The translations under genes were made by a program, and so were the position numbers. Below are positions 53,312 to 64,000 of a stretch of DNA of 64,000 nucleotides, piece by piece (the stretch's first letter is position 1; every line of letters starts with the position of its first letter). The notes below the pieces were generated by a model. It searched no databases. It saw only the letters and a list, made by a program, of their open reading frames with translations, and had not been told where the DNA came from. The stretch is from Streptomyces sp. 3214.6 (lineage in GTDB: Bacteria > Actinomycetota > Actinomycetes > Streptomycetales > Streptomycetaceae), in assembly GCF_900129855.1 (NCBI RefSeq), contig NZ_LT670819.1, positions 3,534,001-3,598,000 on the forward strand, read 5' to 3'.

Positions 53312-53836
53312 TCACGCCAGCTTCAGCGCCGCGGCCATCGTCGACAGCTGCTCGAAGGACCCCGTGCCCGCGACGACCGTCGTCGAGCCACTGGTGTCCT
53401 GCAGGACGAGCGCGTCGTAGCGGCCGCCGGTGTAGCGGGTCCAGGCGCGGCCGCCGATCTGCTCGGTGACCTTGGTCGCGGTCGAGCCCTGGCTGGCCTC
53501 GTCGATGAACTGCGCGCGCTTCTGAGTGGACTGCTCGATCGTCACGTACTCCCCGTCGGGGGCGTGGAAACCGAGGTGCCAGGCGTCGAAGTCGGCGCCC
53601 TGGAAGCGCACCGAGGTCGCCTTCCAGGTGTCGGGCAGGCCCTCGGGCGCGGCCACCGGGTACGACGCCGCGCGACGCGCCGTGAGGAGTTCGACGCGGT
53701 AGTCGACCCGCTTGACGTCGGGAGCGCGGTCGTCGTGGGGAATGAAGAGGTATATGACCCACGCCGCGATCATGATCAGTCCCAGGGAAAGGATCATGTC
53801 CCGGGCCGTCTTCTGCTTACCGTTCGAACCTGCCAC
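53312..53836 (-). CDS. DUF4245 membrane-anchored protein
   Basis: 174 aa. A short basic N-terminus leads into one transmembrane helix ([20 protein letters not shown], about 14-33). An extracytoplasmic domain then contains [40 protein letters not shown] and [16 protein letters not shown], as in DUF4245. Function unknown. Its position next to glpX is conserved in Streptomyces. Confidence 0.9.
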   Translation of the reverse strand: MAGSNGKQKTARDMILSLGLIMIAAWVIYLFIPHDDRAPDVKRVDYRVELLTARRAASYPVAAPEGLPDTWKATSVRFQGADFDAWHLGFHAPDGEYVTIEQSTQKRAQFIDEASQGSTATKVTEQIGGRAWTRYTGGRYDALVLQDTSGSTTVVAGTGSFEQLSTMAAALKLA

Positions 53837-53967
53837 GCCCCCTATCGTCGCAGGTGCCCGGCGCGCTCATCCGTGGGGTCCCCTGCTCATTTTGTCGGAC
53901 TGGCGATAGAGTCGAGGATCTAACCCTCATCCGGCCGTCGTCGTATCAGTCAGAAAGGTGCGCTCCG

Positions 53968-55002
53968 ATGACCGAGCATCATCACTTGCCGTCCGAACTG
54001 GACGTCCCCTCCGAGGCCCCCGACCGCAACCTCGCCCTGGAACTCGTCCGGGTGACCGAAGCCGCCGCCATGGCCGCGGGCCGCTGGGTGGGACGCGGCG
54101 ACAAGAACGGCGCCGACGGCGCCGCGGTGCGCGCCATGCGGACCCTCGTCTCCACCGTGTCGATGAACGGCGTGGTCGTCATCGGCGAGGGCGAGAAGGA
54201 CGAGGCCCCGATGCTCTTCAACGGCGAGCGGGTCGGTGACGGGACCGGGCCCGAGGTCGACATCGCGGTCGACCCCATCGACGGCACCACGCTGACGGCC
54301 AAGGGCATGCCGAACGCGATCGCCGTCCTCGCGGCCACCGAGCGCGGCGCGATGTTCGACCCGTCCGCCGTGTTCTACATGGACAAGCTCGTCACCGGCC
54401 CGGAGGCCGCCGAGTTCGTCGACATCAACGCGCCCGTCGAGGTCAACATCCGCCGGGTCGCCAAGGCCAAGCGGGCCACCCCGGAGGACGTCACCGTCGT
54501 CATCCTGGACCGGCCGCGGCACGAGGGCATCATCAAGGAGATCCGGGAGACCGGCGCGCGCATCAAGCTGATCTCCGACGGTGACGTCGCCGGCTCGATC
54601 CTGGCCCTGCGCGAGGGCACCGGCATCGACCTGCTGCTCGGCATCGGCGGCACCCCCGAGGGCATCATCTCAGCCTGCGCCGTCAAGTGCCTGGGCGGTG
54701 TCATCCAGGGCAAACTGTGGCCCAAGGACGACGAGGAGCGGGCGCGGGCGATCGACGCCGGGCACGACCTCGACCGCGTGCTGACCACCGAGGACCTGGT
54801 GACCGGGGAGAACGTGTTCTTCGTCGCCACCGGGATCACCGACGGGGAGCTGCTGCGCGGGGTTCGGTACCGGTCGGAGACCGCGACCACGGACTCGATC
54901 GTGATGCGGTCGAAGTCCGGGACGGTGCGACGGATCGACTCCGAGCACCGGCTGAGCAAGCTGCGCGCCTACAGCGCCGTGGACTTCGACCGGGCCAAGT
55001 GA
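53968..55002 (+). CDS. glpX: Class II fructose-1,6-bisphosphatase
   Basis: 344 aa from ATG 53968 behind GAAAGGTG. GlpX motifs: [93 protein letters not shown] and [20 protein letters not shown]. The metal- and substrate-binding Asp/Glu residues in GEGEKDE and DPIDGT are intact. It hydrolyses fructose-1,6-bisphosphate in gluconeogenesis. Confidence 0.96.
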   Translation: MTEHHHLPSELDVPSEAPDRNLALELVRVTEAAAMAAGRWVGRGDKNGADGAAVRAMRTLVSTVSMNGVVVIGEGEKDEAPMLFNGERVGDGTGPEVDIAVDPIDGTTLTAKGMPNAIAVLAATERGAMFDPSAVFYMDKLVTGPEAAEFVDINAPVEVNIRRVAKAKRATPEDVTVVILDRPRHEGIIKEIRETGARIKLISDGDVAGSILALREGTGIDLLLGIGGTPEGIISACAVKCLGGVIQGKLWPKDDEERARAIDAGHDLDRVLTTEDLVTGENVFFVATGITDGELLRGVRYRSETATTDSIVMRSKSGTVRRIDSEHRLSKLRAYSAVDFDRAK

Positions 55003-55036
55003 CCCCACGCCACTGAAAAACCGAAAGCCGACAGCA

Positions 55037-55082
55037 GAGAAGCAGGGCGCCCCCGGTGCGGAGGGGGCGCCCCTCGCTTCTC
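55037..55082. terminator. Hairpin terminator between glpX and the whiB-like gene
   Basis: GGGCGCCCCC (55045-55054) pairs with GGGGGCGCCC (55063-55072), and an outer GAGAAGC/GCTTCTC pair (55037-55043, 55076-55082) extends the stem. It serves glpX and possibly the convergent WhiB-like gene. Confidence 0.85.
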
Positions 55083-55103
55083 CAGGGGACCCTAGGGCCT
55101 GCC

Positions 55104-55481
55104 TTAGCCCGCCTGCGCTATGCGGTCCGCCGCTCGGGCCGCCTTCTTCAGTTCCACGTCGCGGCGGCGTCGTCGGGCGAGGACCACGCGGCGCTCGGCT
55201 GCGGTGAGGCCGCCCCAGACGCCGTAGGGCTCGGGTTGCAGGAGGGCGTGTTCGCGACACTCCACCATGACGGGGCAGCGCGCACAGACCCGCTTCGCTG
55301 CTTCCTCGCGGGAGAGCCGGGCGGCTGTGGGCTCCTTGGAGGGGGCGAAGAACAGGCCCGCCTCGTCGCGTCGGCACACCGCCTCGGTATGCCAGGGAGC
55401 GTCTTGGTCCCTGTCGCGCGCTGGTACCCGCCGGGCCGGGACAGCGGCTACCTGCAGGGACGAATGCGGCGGTTGCAGCAC
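55104..55481 (-). CDS. WhiB-family iron-sulfur transcriptional regulator
   Basis: 125 aa. The four cluster cysteines are C36 (AVCRRDEAGLFF), C66 and C69 (RVCARCPV) and C75 (VECREHAL), giving C-X29-C-X2-C-X5-C. The conserved G[VI]WGG turn (YGVWGGLTAAERR) and a basic C-terminus (LARRRRRDVELKKAA) follow. WhiB proteins bind sigma factor with a [4Fe-4S] cluster and control development or stress genes. By position next to glpX it may be the WblI orthologue, which I recall as SCO5046; this is tentative. Confidence 0.93.
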   Translation of the reverse strand: MLQPPHSSLQVAAVPARRVPARDRDQDAPWHTEAVCRRDEAGLFFAPSKEPTAARLSREEAAKRVCARCPVMVECREHALLQPEPYGVWGGLTAAERRVVLARRRRRDVELKKAARAADRIAQAG

Positions 55482-55611
55482 GGGTCTACTCCTGACGACG
55501 GCTTCGCGAGCGAGAGACGATGCAGCAAGGCCTACCCGCTGTGCGCGCGCCTATGCACAGGGTTCGCGACCGCCGGATCCCCCGCTGTCGGGGATGGCGC
55601 GTTCACGACCG

Positions 55612-56298
55612 TCAACGGTCCAGGTGTTTGCGCAAACTCTTGTCGACCTTGTGCTGAACCCGATCGAGAATGTCCGCGACGAGCTTGCCCCGCTTCGGCC
55701 GGCCTTCGATGTTGCCCAGCACCGCCCATCCGTCGACGTAGACCACGGGCGCGTCGGACTGGGGCGAATCGAGCGCGTCCACCTCGAAGTTGCCGAGCAC
55801 CGCGCCGCCGGTGCCGCGCAGCGAGACGTTCTCCGGGACGCGGACCTCGATGTTGCCGAAGACCGAGATCGCCTTGATCACGACCTGCTGGTACTCGAAG
55901 AGCGCCTCGGTGAGGTCGATCTCGACGGTGCCGAAGACCGCGTACGCGTGGATACGGCGGCCCGCGCGCCAACGGCCCCTGCGGACGGCGCTGCTGAAGA
56001 CCGCGACCACGTTGTCGTCGGGGTCGGCGGGTATCGCGCCGGCGGTGGGCCGGCTGGGGGCGGAGGCGGGGGCCGCGCGGCGCTCGTGCGCGGCGGGCAG
56101 GTCCCGGACGAACGCCTCCAGTTCGCCGACCGTCTTGGCGGCCAGTACGCCCTCGACGCGCTCGGCGTGCTCGTCAGCGGTCAGCCGGCCCTCCGCGAGG
56201 GCCTCGCGGAGCATGTCGGCGATACGGTCACGGTCGGCGTCGGAGGCGCGCAACTCGGCGGCCGGCGTGGGTGCGGCGGTCTGCTTCTGAAGGTCCAC
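55612..56298 (-). CDS. DUF1707 and LiaF-like C-terminal domain protein
   Basis: 228 aa from GTG 56298; an ATG at 56319 is also in frame. DUF1707 at about 12-65 (LRASDADRDRIADMLREALA, EGRLTADEHAERVEGVLAAK) is a SHOCT-like helical module. A linker leads to a beta-helix-like domain (VFGTVEIDLTEALFEYQQVV, AISVFGNIEVRVPENVSLRG, GAVLGNFEVDALD, WAVLGNIEGRPKRGK) like the cell-wall-active antibiotic-response (LiaF) C-terminus. Probably an envelope-stress-related regulator; no transmembrane helix is seen. Confidence 0.88.
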   Translation of the reverse strand: MDLQKQTAAPTPAAELRASDADRDRIADMLREALAEGRLTADEHAERVEGVLAAKTVGELEAFVRDLPAAHERRAAPASAPSRPTAGAIPADPDDNVVAVFSSAVRRGRWRAGRRIHAYAVFGTVEIDLTEALFEYQQVVIKAISVFGNIEVRVPENVSLRGTGGAVLGNFEVDALDSPQSDAPVVYVDGWAVLGNIEGRPKRGKLVADILDRVQHKVDKSLRKHLDR

Positions 56299-56475
56299 GA
56301 CAGCAGGGTACCCACACACGATAGATCGCGATACCCCTGTCGAACCCCGAGACGCCCATCGGGCCGGCGCCGAACTGAGCCTTACCTCACAGGCCCGGCG
56401 TCAGTGGCAGGTTCTACGCTGGTGAGCGCCCGCCAACGGAGGCGGGCGCCGTCTGTCGAGTGAGGAATGGGCGAG

Positions 56476-58146
<1,671 letters not shown>

Positions 58147-59802
58147 GCCGTCCCCTGAGTCCTCCAGACCGTTCCTGATCAGTGAGCGGGAGTGAGTGCT
58201 GTACCCATACCTGGTCACTGCGGACATCCCGAACGGTTTTGGGTGTCCTGGTCGCCCGCGTACTCTCCACGTCCGGCGGCACGGATCGTGTCCGTGGTCC
58301 GGGAACGCGGGGGCGGAGTCCCTCACGCCCCAGGGTTCCCGGTCCGGCCTGGACGGTCCGATGCCCACGCACATCGCTCTGGTGTGCACGGGGCGGTGCC
58401 GTCCGTCGCCGGATCGGGCGCCCTTGGGCGCGTCGCCCGATCGCGATGCTCGCGGCATCGTGACGGGTGGTCTTGCCAGTCTTCGAGGCCATGGGGCGCT
58501 GCCAGTGCTGGGCGCCCCAGCGGGAGGTGTAGGCCGGATCCACGGCGATGACGGCGATTCCGACGGCGTCGGCCATGGAGGTGAGCCGGGCGCGGAGCCT
58601 GCCGGTGGGCAGGCCGGAGATGAGCTGCCTAAAGCGCTTCTTGCGCCCATGCTTCTCTCTCGTCTTCTCGCCCTGGAAGTCGAGGTCTTCGACGGCGATT
58701 GCATTGACGCCGCAGGTCTTGGCCCAGTTCAGCAGCCGGGACAGGGCGTGGCGAACCTGGGCGTCGCGGTGATCCCGGGTGCCGGACAGGTCGTAGAAGA
58801 AGCGGCGCGGACGGCCGACCGGGTTGCCGTGCTCGTCGAGGCGCCAGGCGGCCAGGTGATCGGCGTTCGTGTCGACGCCGATGACGCCATGCGCGAGTGC
58901 GGTGCGCAGCGCGATGGTCCGGGAGACGGGGATGGTCCAGGAGGCGTCCACGTACCAGCGCCCGCGCTGTACGTCGTAGTGGATGCGGTAGGCCACCGCG
59001 CGGTTCGCTTCCACGCGGTCGGCCCACTCGGCGCCACGGTGCGGGAAACGCACCGTGCAGGCGAGGACGTACCGGCCGTGCTTGGCGTTGGCCAGACCGG
59101 AAAGCGGCGCGGGCAGTTTGACGCTGATCCCGCCGTCCGGGGTGACGCGGATCGTCTCGTTGCCGTACCGCTTGCCCGATTCCCCGTCGGCGGACAGGAA
59201 CCAGCGCGCCGTCTGCCATCGCTGACGCCACTGCGCCTCGCTGAGCTGGGCGGCGTCGAGGTGTTGGCGGGCGCCCAGCAGGCGTTTGCCGCCGCGTGCC
59301 ACGCGGACGCGTCCGGCCTCGCGGTCTGCCCGAACCTGTTCGAGCCGGTCTTCGAGGACGTGCAGGCGGCGTGTCTTGCCAAACCATTCGTGCGCCGACC
59401 GGTAGCCGCCCGGAGCCCGCTTGGTTCCCCTGTGGCCGACCGGCAGGGAAAGACGGTGCGAAGCGTCCTGATGCCGGCTTCGAGGGACTGGATGTGAGCC
59501 GACTGCCCGCGCCGGGCGAGCGCCCACTGATCGTGCGTGGCCTTGGTGATGCTGCCCGCCCACCTGGACGACGCCTCGGCCGTCAGCTCCCGCTTCCGGG
59601 CCGCCCACGTCTCGCTCGAGTGCTCCAGGCCGTCCACGCAACGCGCTTTGAGATCCCTCGAGGCCAGCGAGCCCAGGTGCGCCCCCACCAGCGTCAGGAC
59701 CCTCTCATCCTCAGGCGTGAGGTCCCCCAGCCGGGTCCGGATCGCCACACCAGAAGGGCCCAGAACGACAAACGGCGCCGCCACCTCGCGCAGCCCGCCC
59801 AT

Positions 59803-60107
59803 GCCCTCACCCCCTGCCCGATGCCGCAGATCCCTCACCGCACAACGAGCCTCTCCCCCAAAGGTCACGCATTCGACCCGAGAACTCCCGTTCCATCGAA
59901 TCCGCGCGTCGGAGCCGCAGCGCTCACTCATGCACGCTCAAGCGTGCCCAAGCACTGTCAACCGGCAGCAGTTCCCAACCCCTCGGCATCGCCGGGGGGT
60001 CTGCTTGCACGCTGATGCAGGGAGGCGGCGGTACGTAGGGGGTTAGCAGGCGTCGCGGCGGACCAGTGACCTGAGTCGGAGACTTTCGGGTAGTTCTCGA
60101 GAGCTGC
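59803..60107. other. Gap between transposase relics, no gene seen
   Basis: About 305 bp with only short frames. The stretch ending at 60107 (GACCTGAGTCGGAGACTTTC and following bases at about 60066-60105) looks like the end of an insertion sequence leading into the IS5-type fragment, but no inverted-repeat partner was found by eye. Confidence 0.35.
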
Positions 60108-60420
60108 ATGGCGCCCGGGAAGAAGCCGGGGCGGCCGCCGATCAACCGGTTCCGGCGATGGCAGCGCAACGGGACGTGGAAGCGGCTTCTGGAACAGCTC
60201 CGGACCGAGGCTGAGGCGAAGGGCTTGATCATCTGGGACGCCGGCGTGGACTCCACCGTCTGCCGCGCCCATCAGCACGCCGCGGGCCCCCGCAAAAAGG
60301 GGATCTCCAGAAAGAGTCTCCCGGCGGCATCGACACCGAGCCGGACGACCACGGCCTCGGACGGTCGCGCGGCGGCCTGACCACGAAGAAGAAACCCAAA
60401 GCGGTCTGCTCCCTGCGTCC
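60108..60420 (+). pseudogene. IS5-family transposase fragment, frameshifted
   Basis: From ATG 60108 the frame gives PPINRFRRWQRNGTWKRLLE, then GLIIWDAGVDSTVCRAHQHA, the middle of a Streptomyces IS5-type transposase (WDxxVDSTxxRAHQHAAG). At about 60298 one G is missing, and the expected GDLQKESPGGIDTEPDDHGL GRSRGGLTTK continues in the shifted frame. Both the N-terminal HTH part and the C-terminal catalytic part are absent. It is a dead fragment. Confidence 0.8.
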
Positions 60421-60528
60421 GGCCGCCCATCCATGCGACCGCTGCACCCCACGCCGGCCGCTGCGCAGACCGTGAGCGCCCTGCTGGGGATGGAGGCCGC
60501 GGTGCGGCGTCGTGATCGCCGAGCGACC

Positions 60529-61116
60529 TCAGGCCATGGCCAGGACGGCCGAGACCAAGGACCGCAGGCAGACACGCTCGGCTTCCTCGTCCGGCAGGGA
60601 GAGGTGCTGCATCGTCAGTCCGTCGAAGCCGGCCAGGAAGAACCTCGCGATCGTCTCAGCGGGCTGGCCGAGCCGGTGACCGGTGCGTTCGGCGGCCTGC
60701 TCGACCAGCTTCGTCGTCACCGCCAGGATCTCGCTGTAGTGGCTCTGAAGAGCCTCCTTCAGGTGTGGCGTACGCAGGGCGAACATGCTCAGCTCGGTGA
60801 GCAGCTGGTGCGAGGCGGGCTGTTCGAGCACGGTACGCCAGAGTGCTTCGGCGAGCGTGACGATGGTTTCCTCGAAGCTTGCGTCCGTGGGCGCGGCCCG
60901 TGTCACCTGGTCGATGAGGTCGCGCGTGAGCTGTTCCATGACGGCCCGGTACAGCTCCTCCTTCGTGCCGAAGGTGTAGTGCACGGTCGCCTGTGCCACG
61001 CCGAGCTCGGCGGCGATGGCGCGGGTGCTGCCGGCGGCGACGCCCTCCCTGGCCATGAGGCCGATGGCCGCCTTGATCAGTTGCGGGCGGCGCTCCGCCG
61101 TGGATACATGAGCCAT
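60529..61116 (-). CDS. TetR-family transcriptional regulator
   Basis: 195 aa. The N-terminal HTH reads RRPQLIKAAIGLMAREGVAA, STRAIAAELGVAQATVHYTF and GTKEELYRAVMEQL; the ligand domain is helical. It is 134 bp downstream of the SRPBCC gene stop and on the same strand. A GTCGCTCGAC site at 61151-61160, 35 bp upstream of its start, resembles two palindromes in front of the monoamine oxidase and MMPL genes, so it probably represses itself and those genes. Confidence 0.92.
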   Translation of the reverse strand: MAHVSTAERRPQLIKAAIGLMAREGVAAGSTRAIAAELGVAQATVHYTFGTKEELYRAVMEQLTRDLIDQVTRAAPTDASFEETIVTLAEALWRTVLEQPASHQLLTELSMFALRTPHLKEALQSHYSEILAVTTKLVEQAAERTGHRLGQPAETIARFFLAGFDGLTMQHLSLPDEEAERVCLRSLVSAVLAMA

Positions 61117-61150
61117 GACGCGATCCTATCCGACTCAGTCTGTCGAACAG

Positions 61151-61160
61151 GTCGCTCGAC
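61151..61160. promoter_or_regulatory. Candidate TetR operator upstream of tetR
   Basis: GTCGCTCGAC fits GTCGNNCGAC, the motif also found as perfect palindromes at 63307 and 63346. It lies 35 bp upstream of the tetR start and is preceded by an overlapping CTGTCGAACAG repeat (61140-61150). Confidence 0.55.
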
Positions 61161-61250
61161 AAATCAGCGGTACATGATGATGGCCGCTCCTGGGCCGGCG
61201 GCCGGTCGGACGGGCGGACCGGCCGCCGGCCCAGGAGCATTCGCCGCCTG

Positions 61251-61736
61251 TTAGCGAGCCGTCCTCGACGCCTCGGAACGGAGCAGGGTGTTGAGGTTGG
61301 CCATGGAGGTGCGCATGCCGGCGCGCATCGCGGGCTGCTGTATGGAGTCGAGGAGCAGGCCCAGCGGGCCGAGGCCGATGGTGTACTCGACCTGGTAGAG
61401 CATCTCCGTCGCCTCCCGGCCGTCGGCGCTCTGGACCGGGCGGAACTCGAAGATGTTGGTGACGTCCTGGAGTGGGGCGAATCCGGCGCCGGTGTCGACG
61501 CGGCGCTTGAAGGGCTCGATCTCCCTGACGGTCCAGACCGAGTCGGTCTTGAGCGGGCCGAGGGTGCGGTTGCGCTCGGAGTAGGTCTTGCCGACGGTGG
61601 CGACGCCGTGGTGGTCGGTGACCTCTATGGCTCCGGCGACCCACTCGGCGTACCGGTCGGTGCGGGAGATGACGTTCCAGACCCGCCCGAGGGGGGCGTC
61701 GATGACGGCGGTCTCGGCGACGACGAAACGGTTCAT
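61251..61736 (-). CDS. SRPBCC-family (START-like) protein
   Basis: 161 aa from ATG 61736. The helix-grip fold is indicated by AETAVIDAPLGRVWNVISRT DRYAEWV, SERNRTLGPLKTDSVWTVRE and a long C-terminal helix (MRAGMRTSMANLNTLLRSE). Such proteins bind hydrophobic ligands or act as cyclases/aromatases. It follows the amine oxidase gene by 35 bp on the same strand and is likely co-transcribed. Ligand unknown. Confidence 0.88.
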   Translation of the reverse strand: MNRFVVAETAVIDAPLGRVWNVISRTDRYAEWVAGAIEVTDHHGVATVGKTYSERNRTLGPLKTDSVWTVREIEPFKRRVDTGAGFAPLQDVTNIFEFRPVQSADGREATEMLYQVEYTIGLGPLGLLLDSIQQPAMRAGMRTSMANLNTLLRSEASRTAR

Positions 61737-61771
61737 GGCAGGGTTCCCTTGCTTGTCGGTACTTCTTGCGC

Positions 61772-63178
61772 TCAGTTCTGGTGGAGGAGTTCGGTGGCGG
61801 TGTGCTTGCCGGAGCGGACCGCGCCGTCCATGTAGCCGTTCCAGTAGGGGGAGAACTCGGCGCCCGCCCAGTGCACGCGGCCGTGGGGGCGGCCCATCCA
61901 CTGGCCGAAGTCGGTGAGCACGCCGGGGGCGGCGACGGAGGTGGGGCCGCCCTGGGTCCACTGCTCGGCGGTCCAGTCCTGCTCGACGTAGTCGACGGTG
62001 TCGAAGGCGCGGTCCCCGACGACCTGGGCGAAGCAGCGCAGGACGGCGCCTCGGCGCTCGGCGGCCGGGCGGTGGGCCCACTTGCGCCATTCCCGGCCGC
62101 CGAGGAAGCCCATCAGGACGCCCGGTCCGCTGTCGGGCGGGGTGTTGTCGAACATCTCGCGGATGGGGGAGCCGCCGCGCAGCAGGCCCATGCCGGAGAG
62201 CCCGTCCTCCCGCCAGAACGGCTTGTCGTAGATGGCGACACACTTCATGAGGGTGCCGAACGGCAGTCGCTGGAAGAGCTGGTCCTGCTGGGCCGGCAGC
62301 AGCGGGTCCCACACGATCCGCGAGGCCACCAGCGGCGGTACGGCGACGATCACTCGGTCGGCCCGCCAGTCACCGGCGTCGGAGACCACGGTGACACCGG
62401 TGGAGTCCTGGCTGACGCGCCGCACCGGCGCCGACAGGTGGACGCGGCCGTCGAGTTCTTCGGCGAGGCGCTGGGCGACGAGCTGTGAGCCGCCGACGAA
62501 GCGGCTGTCCTGGGCGCCTCCGGTGGTGCCGGTGCCGCGCTCCATGGTGCCGGGGTTGGCCTCGTTGCCGAACGCCGAGACGTACCAGAGGCTGAACAGG
62601 GCCGACGCGTCGCGCGCCTCCCCGCCGTACGCGGAGTTCAGGAAGATGTTGACCAGATCGACGGCGGCGCCGGTGATCTCGGCCTTGCGCAGCCAGGTCT
62701 CGTAGGTCATGCCGTCCAGTTCACGGGCGTTCGGGGCCTTCCAGGGGGCGGCCGGGTCCACCTTGGCCGCAGCCTGGCCGATGCGGGCCAGGGCGATACC
62801 CATGTCCGGCAGCGCGAACAGGTCCGGAGGGGTGTGCCCCGTGAACCGCTTGGCCTTGCCGTCGTGCACGTAGACGGTCTCGCCGGGGACGGCGGCCTGG
62901 TAGGTGGCCACGCCGACCTCCTTGGCCAGCGCCAGGATGTGGTCCTGGGTGGGGCCCACGAACTGCCCGCCGATCTCGGTCACTTGACCGTCGCCGAGGT
63001 CGTGGTTGAGCAGCCGGCCGCCGACCCGGTCACGGGCCTCCAGCACGGCCACGGACTTGCCCGCCGCGACGAGCTCCCGTGCCGCGGCCAGACCGGCCAG
63101 CCCCGCACCGATCACCACCACATCCGCCCTGCGGGCGTGGTGCGCCGTGGCGATGTCCCTGTTCTGCGTGCTGCTCAT
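61772..63178 (-). CDS. Flavin monoamine oxidase family FAD-dependent oxidoreductase
   Basis: 468 aa from ATG 63178, 5 nt after AAGGAG. The Rossmann FAD motif DVVVIGAGLAGLAAARELVA is near residue 20, followed by EARDRVGGRLLNHDLGDGQV and the C-terminal FAD contact VHWAGAEFSPYWNGYMDGAV. The fold is that of monoamine oxidase/putrescine oxidase. The substrate may be an amine or other small molecule; the SRPBCC partner and a divergent MMPL exporter suggest detoxification or processing of a hydrophobic compound. It lies under two GTCGNNCGAC sites. Confidence 0.9.
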   Translation of the reverse strand: MSSTQNRDIATAHHARRADVVVIGAGLAGLAAARELVAAGKSVAVLEARDRVGGRLLNHDLGDGQVTEIGGQFVGPTQDHILALAKEVGVATYQAAVPGETVYVHDGKAKRFTGHTPPDLFALPDMGIALARIGQAAAKVDPAAPWKAPNARELDGMTYETWLRKAEITGAAVDLVNIFLNSAYGGEARDASALFSLWYVSAFGNEANPGTMERGTGTTGGAQDSRFVGGSQLVAQRLAEELDGRVHLSAPVRRVSQDSTGVTVVSDAGDWRADRVIVAVPPLVASRIVWDPLLPAQQDQLFQRLPFGTLMKCVAIYDKPFWREDGLSGMGLLRGGSPIREMFDNTPPDSGPGVLMGFLGGREWRKWAHRPAAERRGAVLRCFAQVVGDRAFDTVDYVEQDWTAEQWTQGGPTSVAAPGVLTDFGQWMGRPHGRVHWAGAEFSPYWNGYMDGAVRSGKHTATELLHQN

Positions 63179-63306
63179 GATCACTCCTTGCCCTGGGGTG
63201 GTCCCGGCGCTGCGGACGTGCTCCGCGGGGAGAGTGGCGCAGGCCCATGACCTGGCGCTTCCCGGGGGCGGCGGGCTCCGGTGGCCATCACCATACAGAT
63301 GACATG

Positions 63307-63316
63307 GTCGATCGAC
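63307..63316. promoter_or_regulatory. Candidate TetR operator 1 in the oxidase/MMPL intergenic region
   Basis: GTCGATCGAC is a perfect 10-bp palindrome within TGGTCGATCGACAA. Its centre lies 39 bp from that of the second site and it resembles the site in front of tetR. Confidence 0.65.
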
Positions 63317-63345
63317 AATGTCGAAGGTTCAAGTTGGATGATTTG

Positions 63346-63355
63346 GTCGTACGAC
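63346..63355. promoter_or_regulatory. Candidate TetR operator 2 in the oxidase/MMPL intergenic region
   Basis: GTCGTACGAC is a perfect palindrome within TTGGTCGTACGACTTG. With operator 1 it would cover the divergent promoters. The surrounding 63300-63380 is notably AT-richer, as expected of a promoter. No gene was seen in 63179-63522. Confidence 0.65.
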
Positions 63356-63522
63356 TTGAGCAAGTGATAAAGTCGGTGCTCGAAGCAGCTCGATGCCGCC
63401 CACGGCACCGGCATGCCTCATGCCCGTGCCCGCTCGACGGCGCGGGCCGACCCACCCCGCCCTTCGTCCCGCGCCCGCGCCGAGACGTCCGGGAAATCCC
63501 TTACCGACCTTGGGAGTTCGCC

Positions 63523-64000
63523 ATGGCAGTCCTGCTCCATCGGCTGGGCCGCAGTGCCTACCGCCATCGCAAGCTGGTGCTCGGTATCTGGCTCGTGGTC
63601 CTGGCCGCGCTCATCACGTGCGCCGGCGTCTTCGGCGGCAAGCTCGACGACCGCTTCACCGTGCCGGGCACCGAGTCGCAGCGCGCCCTGGACACGCTCG
63701 GAAAGACGCTGCCCGAAGCCTCCGGAGCGGGCGCCCAGATCGTCTTCACCGCGCCCAAGGGCCACCACATCACCGAGGCCTCCTACACCGCGGCCATCGC
63801 CGGAACCGAGAGGGCGGCTGCGAAGGCGCCCCAGGTCAAAGCCGTCATGGGCCCGAGCCAGTCCGGGGCTGTCTCTGCCGACCGGAGCACGGCGATCGTG
63901 CAGGTGCAGTACTCGGTGCAGCGGGCCGAGGTACACCCTGCATCCCTGCACGTGATCGAACGGGCGGCCGAGACGGCCGAGAAGAGCGGGCTCAAGACCT
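63523..64000 (+). CDS. MMPL-family transporter, N-terminal part (cut by window edge)
   Basis: 159 residues are visible from ATG 63523, behind TGGGAG. The sequence starts MAVLLHRLGRSAYRHRKLVL, has a first transmembrane helix (LGIWLVVLAALITCAGVFGG), then the periplasmic start DDRFTVPGTESQRALDTLGK and VVF-like GAQIVFTAPKGH, typical of actinobacterial MMPL/RND proteins. These export lipids, siderophores or drugs. It is divergent from the amine oxidase and shares the candidate TetR-controlled region. Confidence 0.9.
   Translation, partial: MAVLLHRLGRSAYRHRKLVLGIWLVVLAALITCAGVFGGKLDDRFTVPGTESQRALDTLGKTLPEASGAGAQIVFTAPKGHHITEASYTAAIAGTERAAAKAPQVKAVMGPSQSGAVSADRSTAIVQVQYSVQRAEVHPASLHVIERAAETAEKSGLKT

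Noticed and set aside
61772-63178. Oxidase read as L-tryptophan oxidase of an indolocarbazole-type biosynthetic cluster
   Set aside because: Only the general flavin amine oxidase motifs are visible and no other pathway genes are in the window.

Overview
The window is high-GC actinobacterial DNA with Streptomyces-type gene content: WhiB, DUF397/DUF5753 regulators, DUF1707, DUF6542, PpgK and class II GlpX. GGAGG ribosome sites, GTG starts and a rare TTA codon fit the same picture. Conserved core genes lie at about 47.0-58.1 kb. Their order (ychF, DUF6542, ppgK, ispH, xseA-xseB, rutE-like, DUF4245, glpX, whiB-like, DUF1707, fumarase) resembles, from memory, the SCO5044-SCO5061 region of S. coelicolor. 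The rest is accessory material packed around that core.

Layout. 0-4.2 kb: start of a LacI-type regulator, divergent from a secreted multi-domain glycoside hydrolase, with palindromic operator-like sites between them. 4.4-7.6 kb: a large XRE-AAA-LuxR-like regulator. 8.35-23.55 kb: a seven-gene same-strand cassette of mostly uncharacterised proteins. It encodes a 1195-aa protein, a 49-aa microprotein, a LamG plus tail-fibre-like protein, a ComEC-like metallo-hydrolase, a 1454-aa DUF6603-like beta-rich protein, a 590-aa protein and a signal-less amidase/LysM/peptidoglycan-binding protein. Four of the gene junctions overlap, so most are probably translationally coupled. This is the best candidate here for an undescribed system. 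23.7-24.3 kb: a frameshifted rarA remnant and a strong terminator.

24.7-43.5 kb is a defence island. It holds a type I restriction-modification operon (hsdM-hsdS-hsdR), led by an HTH-pseudomethyltransferase-TRD protein and followed by a soluble Ser/Thr kinase. A divergent TIGR04141/DUF6119 gene, an IS110-family element, an unknown gene, an EACC1-caspase pair (the caspase gene has a TTA codon) and a tyrosine integrase with excisionase follow. 43.5-46.8 kb: a wrecked VapBC module and a WhiJ-like regulatory set (HATPase, XRE-DUF5753, two DUF397).

58.1-60.4 kb: relics of a TnpB-related element and an IS5-type transposase just downstream of fumarase. 60.5-64.0 kb: a TetR regulator, an SRPBCC protein and a flavin monoamine oxidase, divergent from an MMPL transporter cut by the window edge. 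A shared GTCGNNCGAC motif occurs at both promoter regions and suggests a small TetR regulon. No tRNA, rRNA or CRISPR array was seen.
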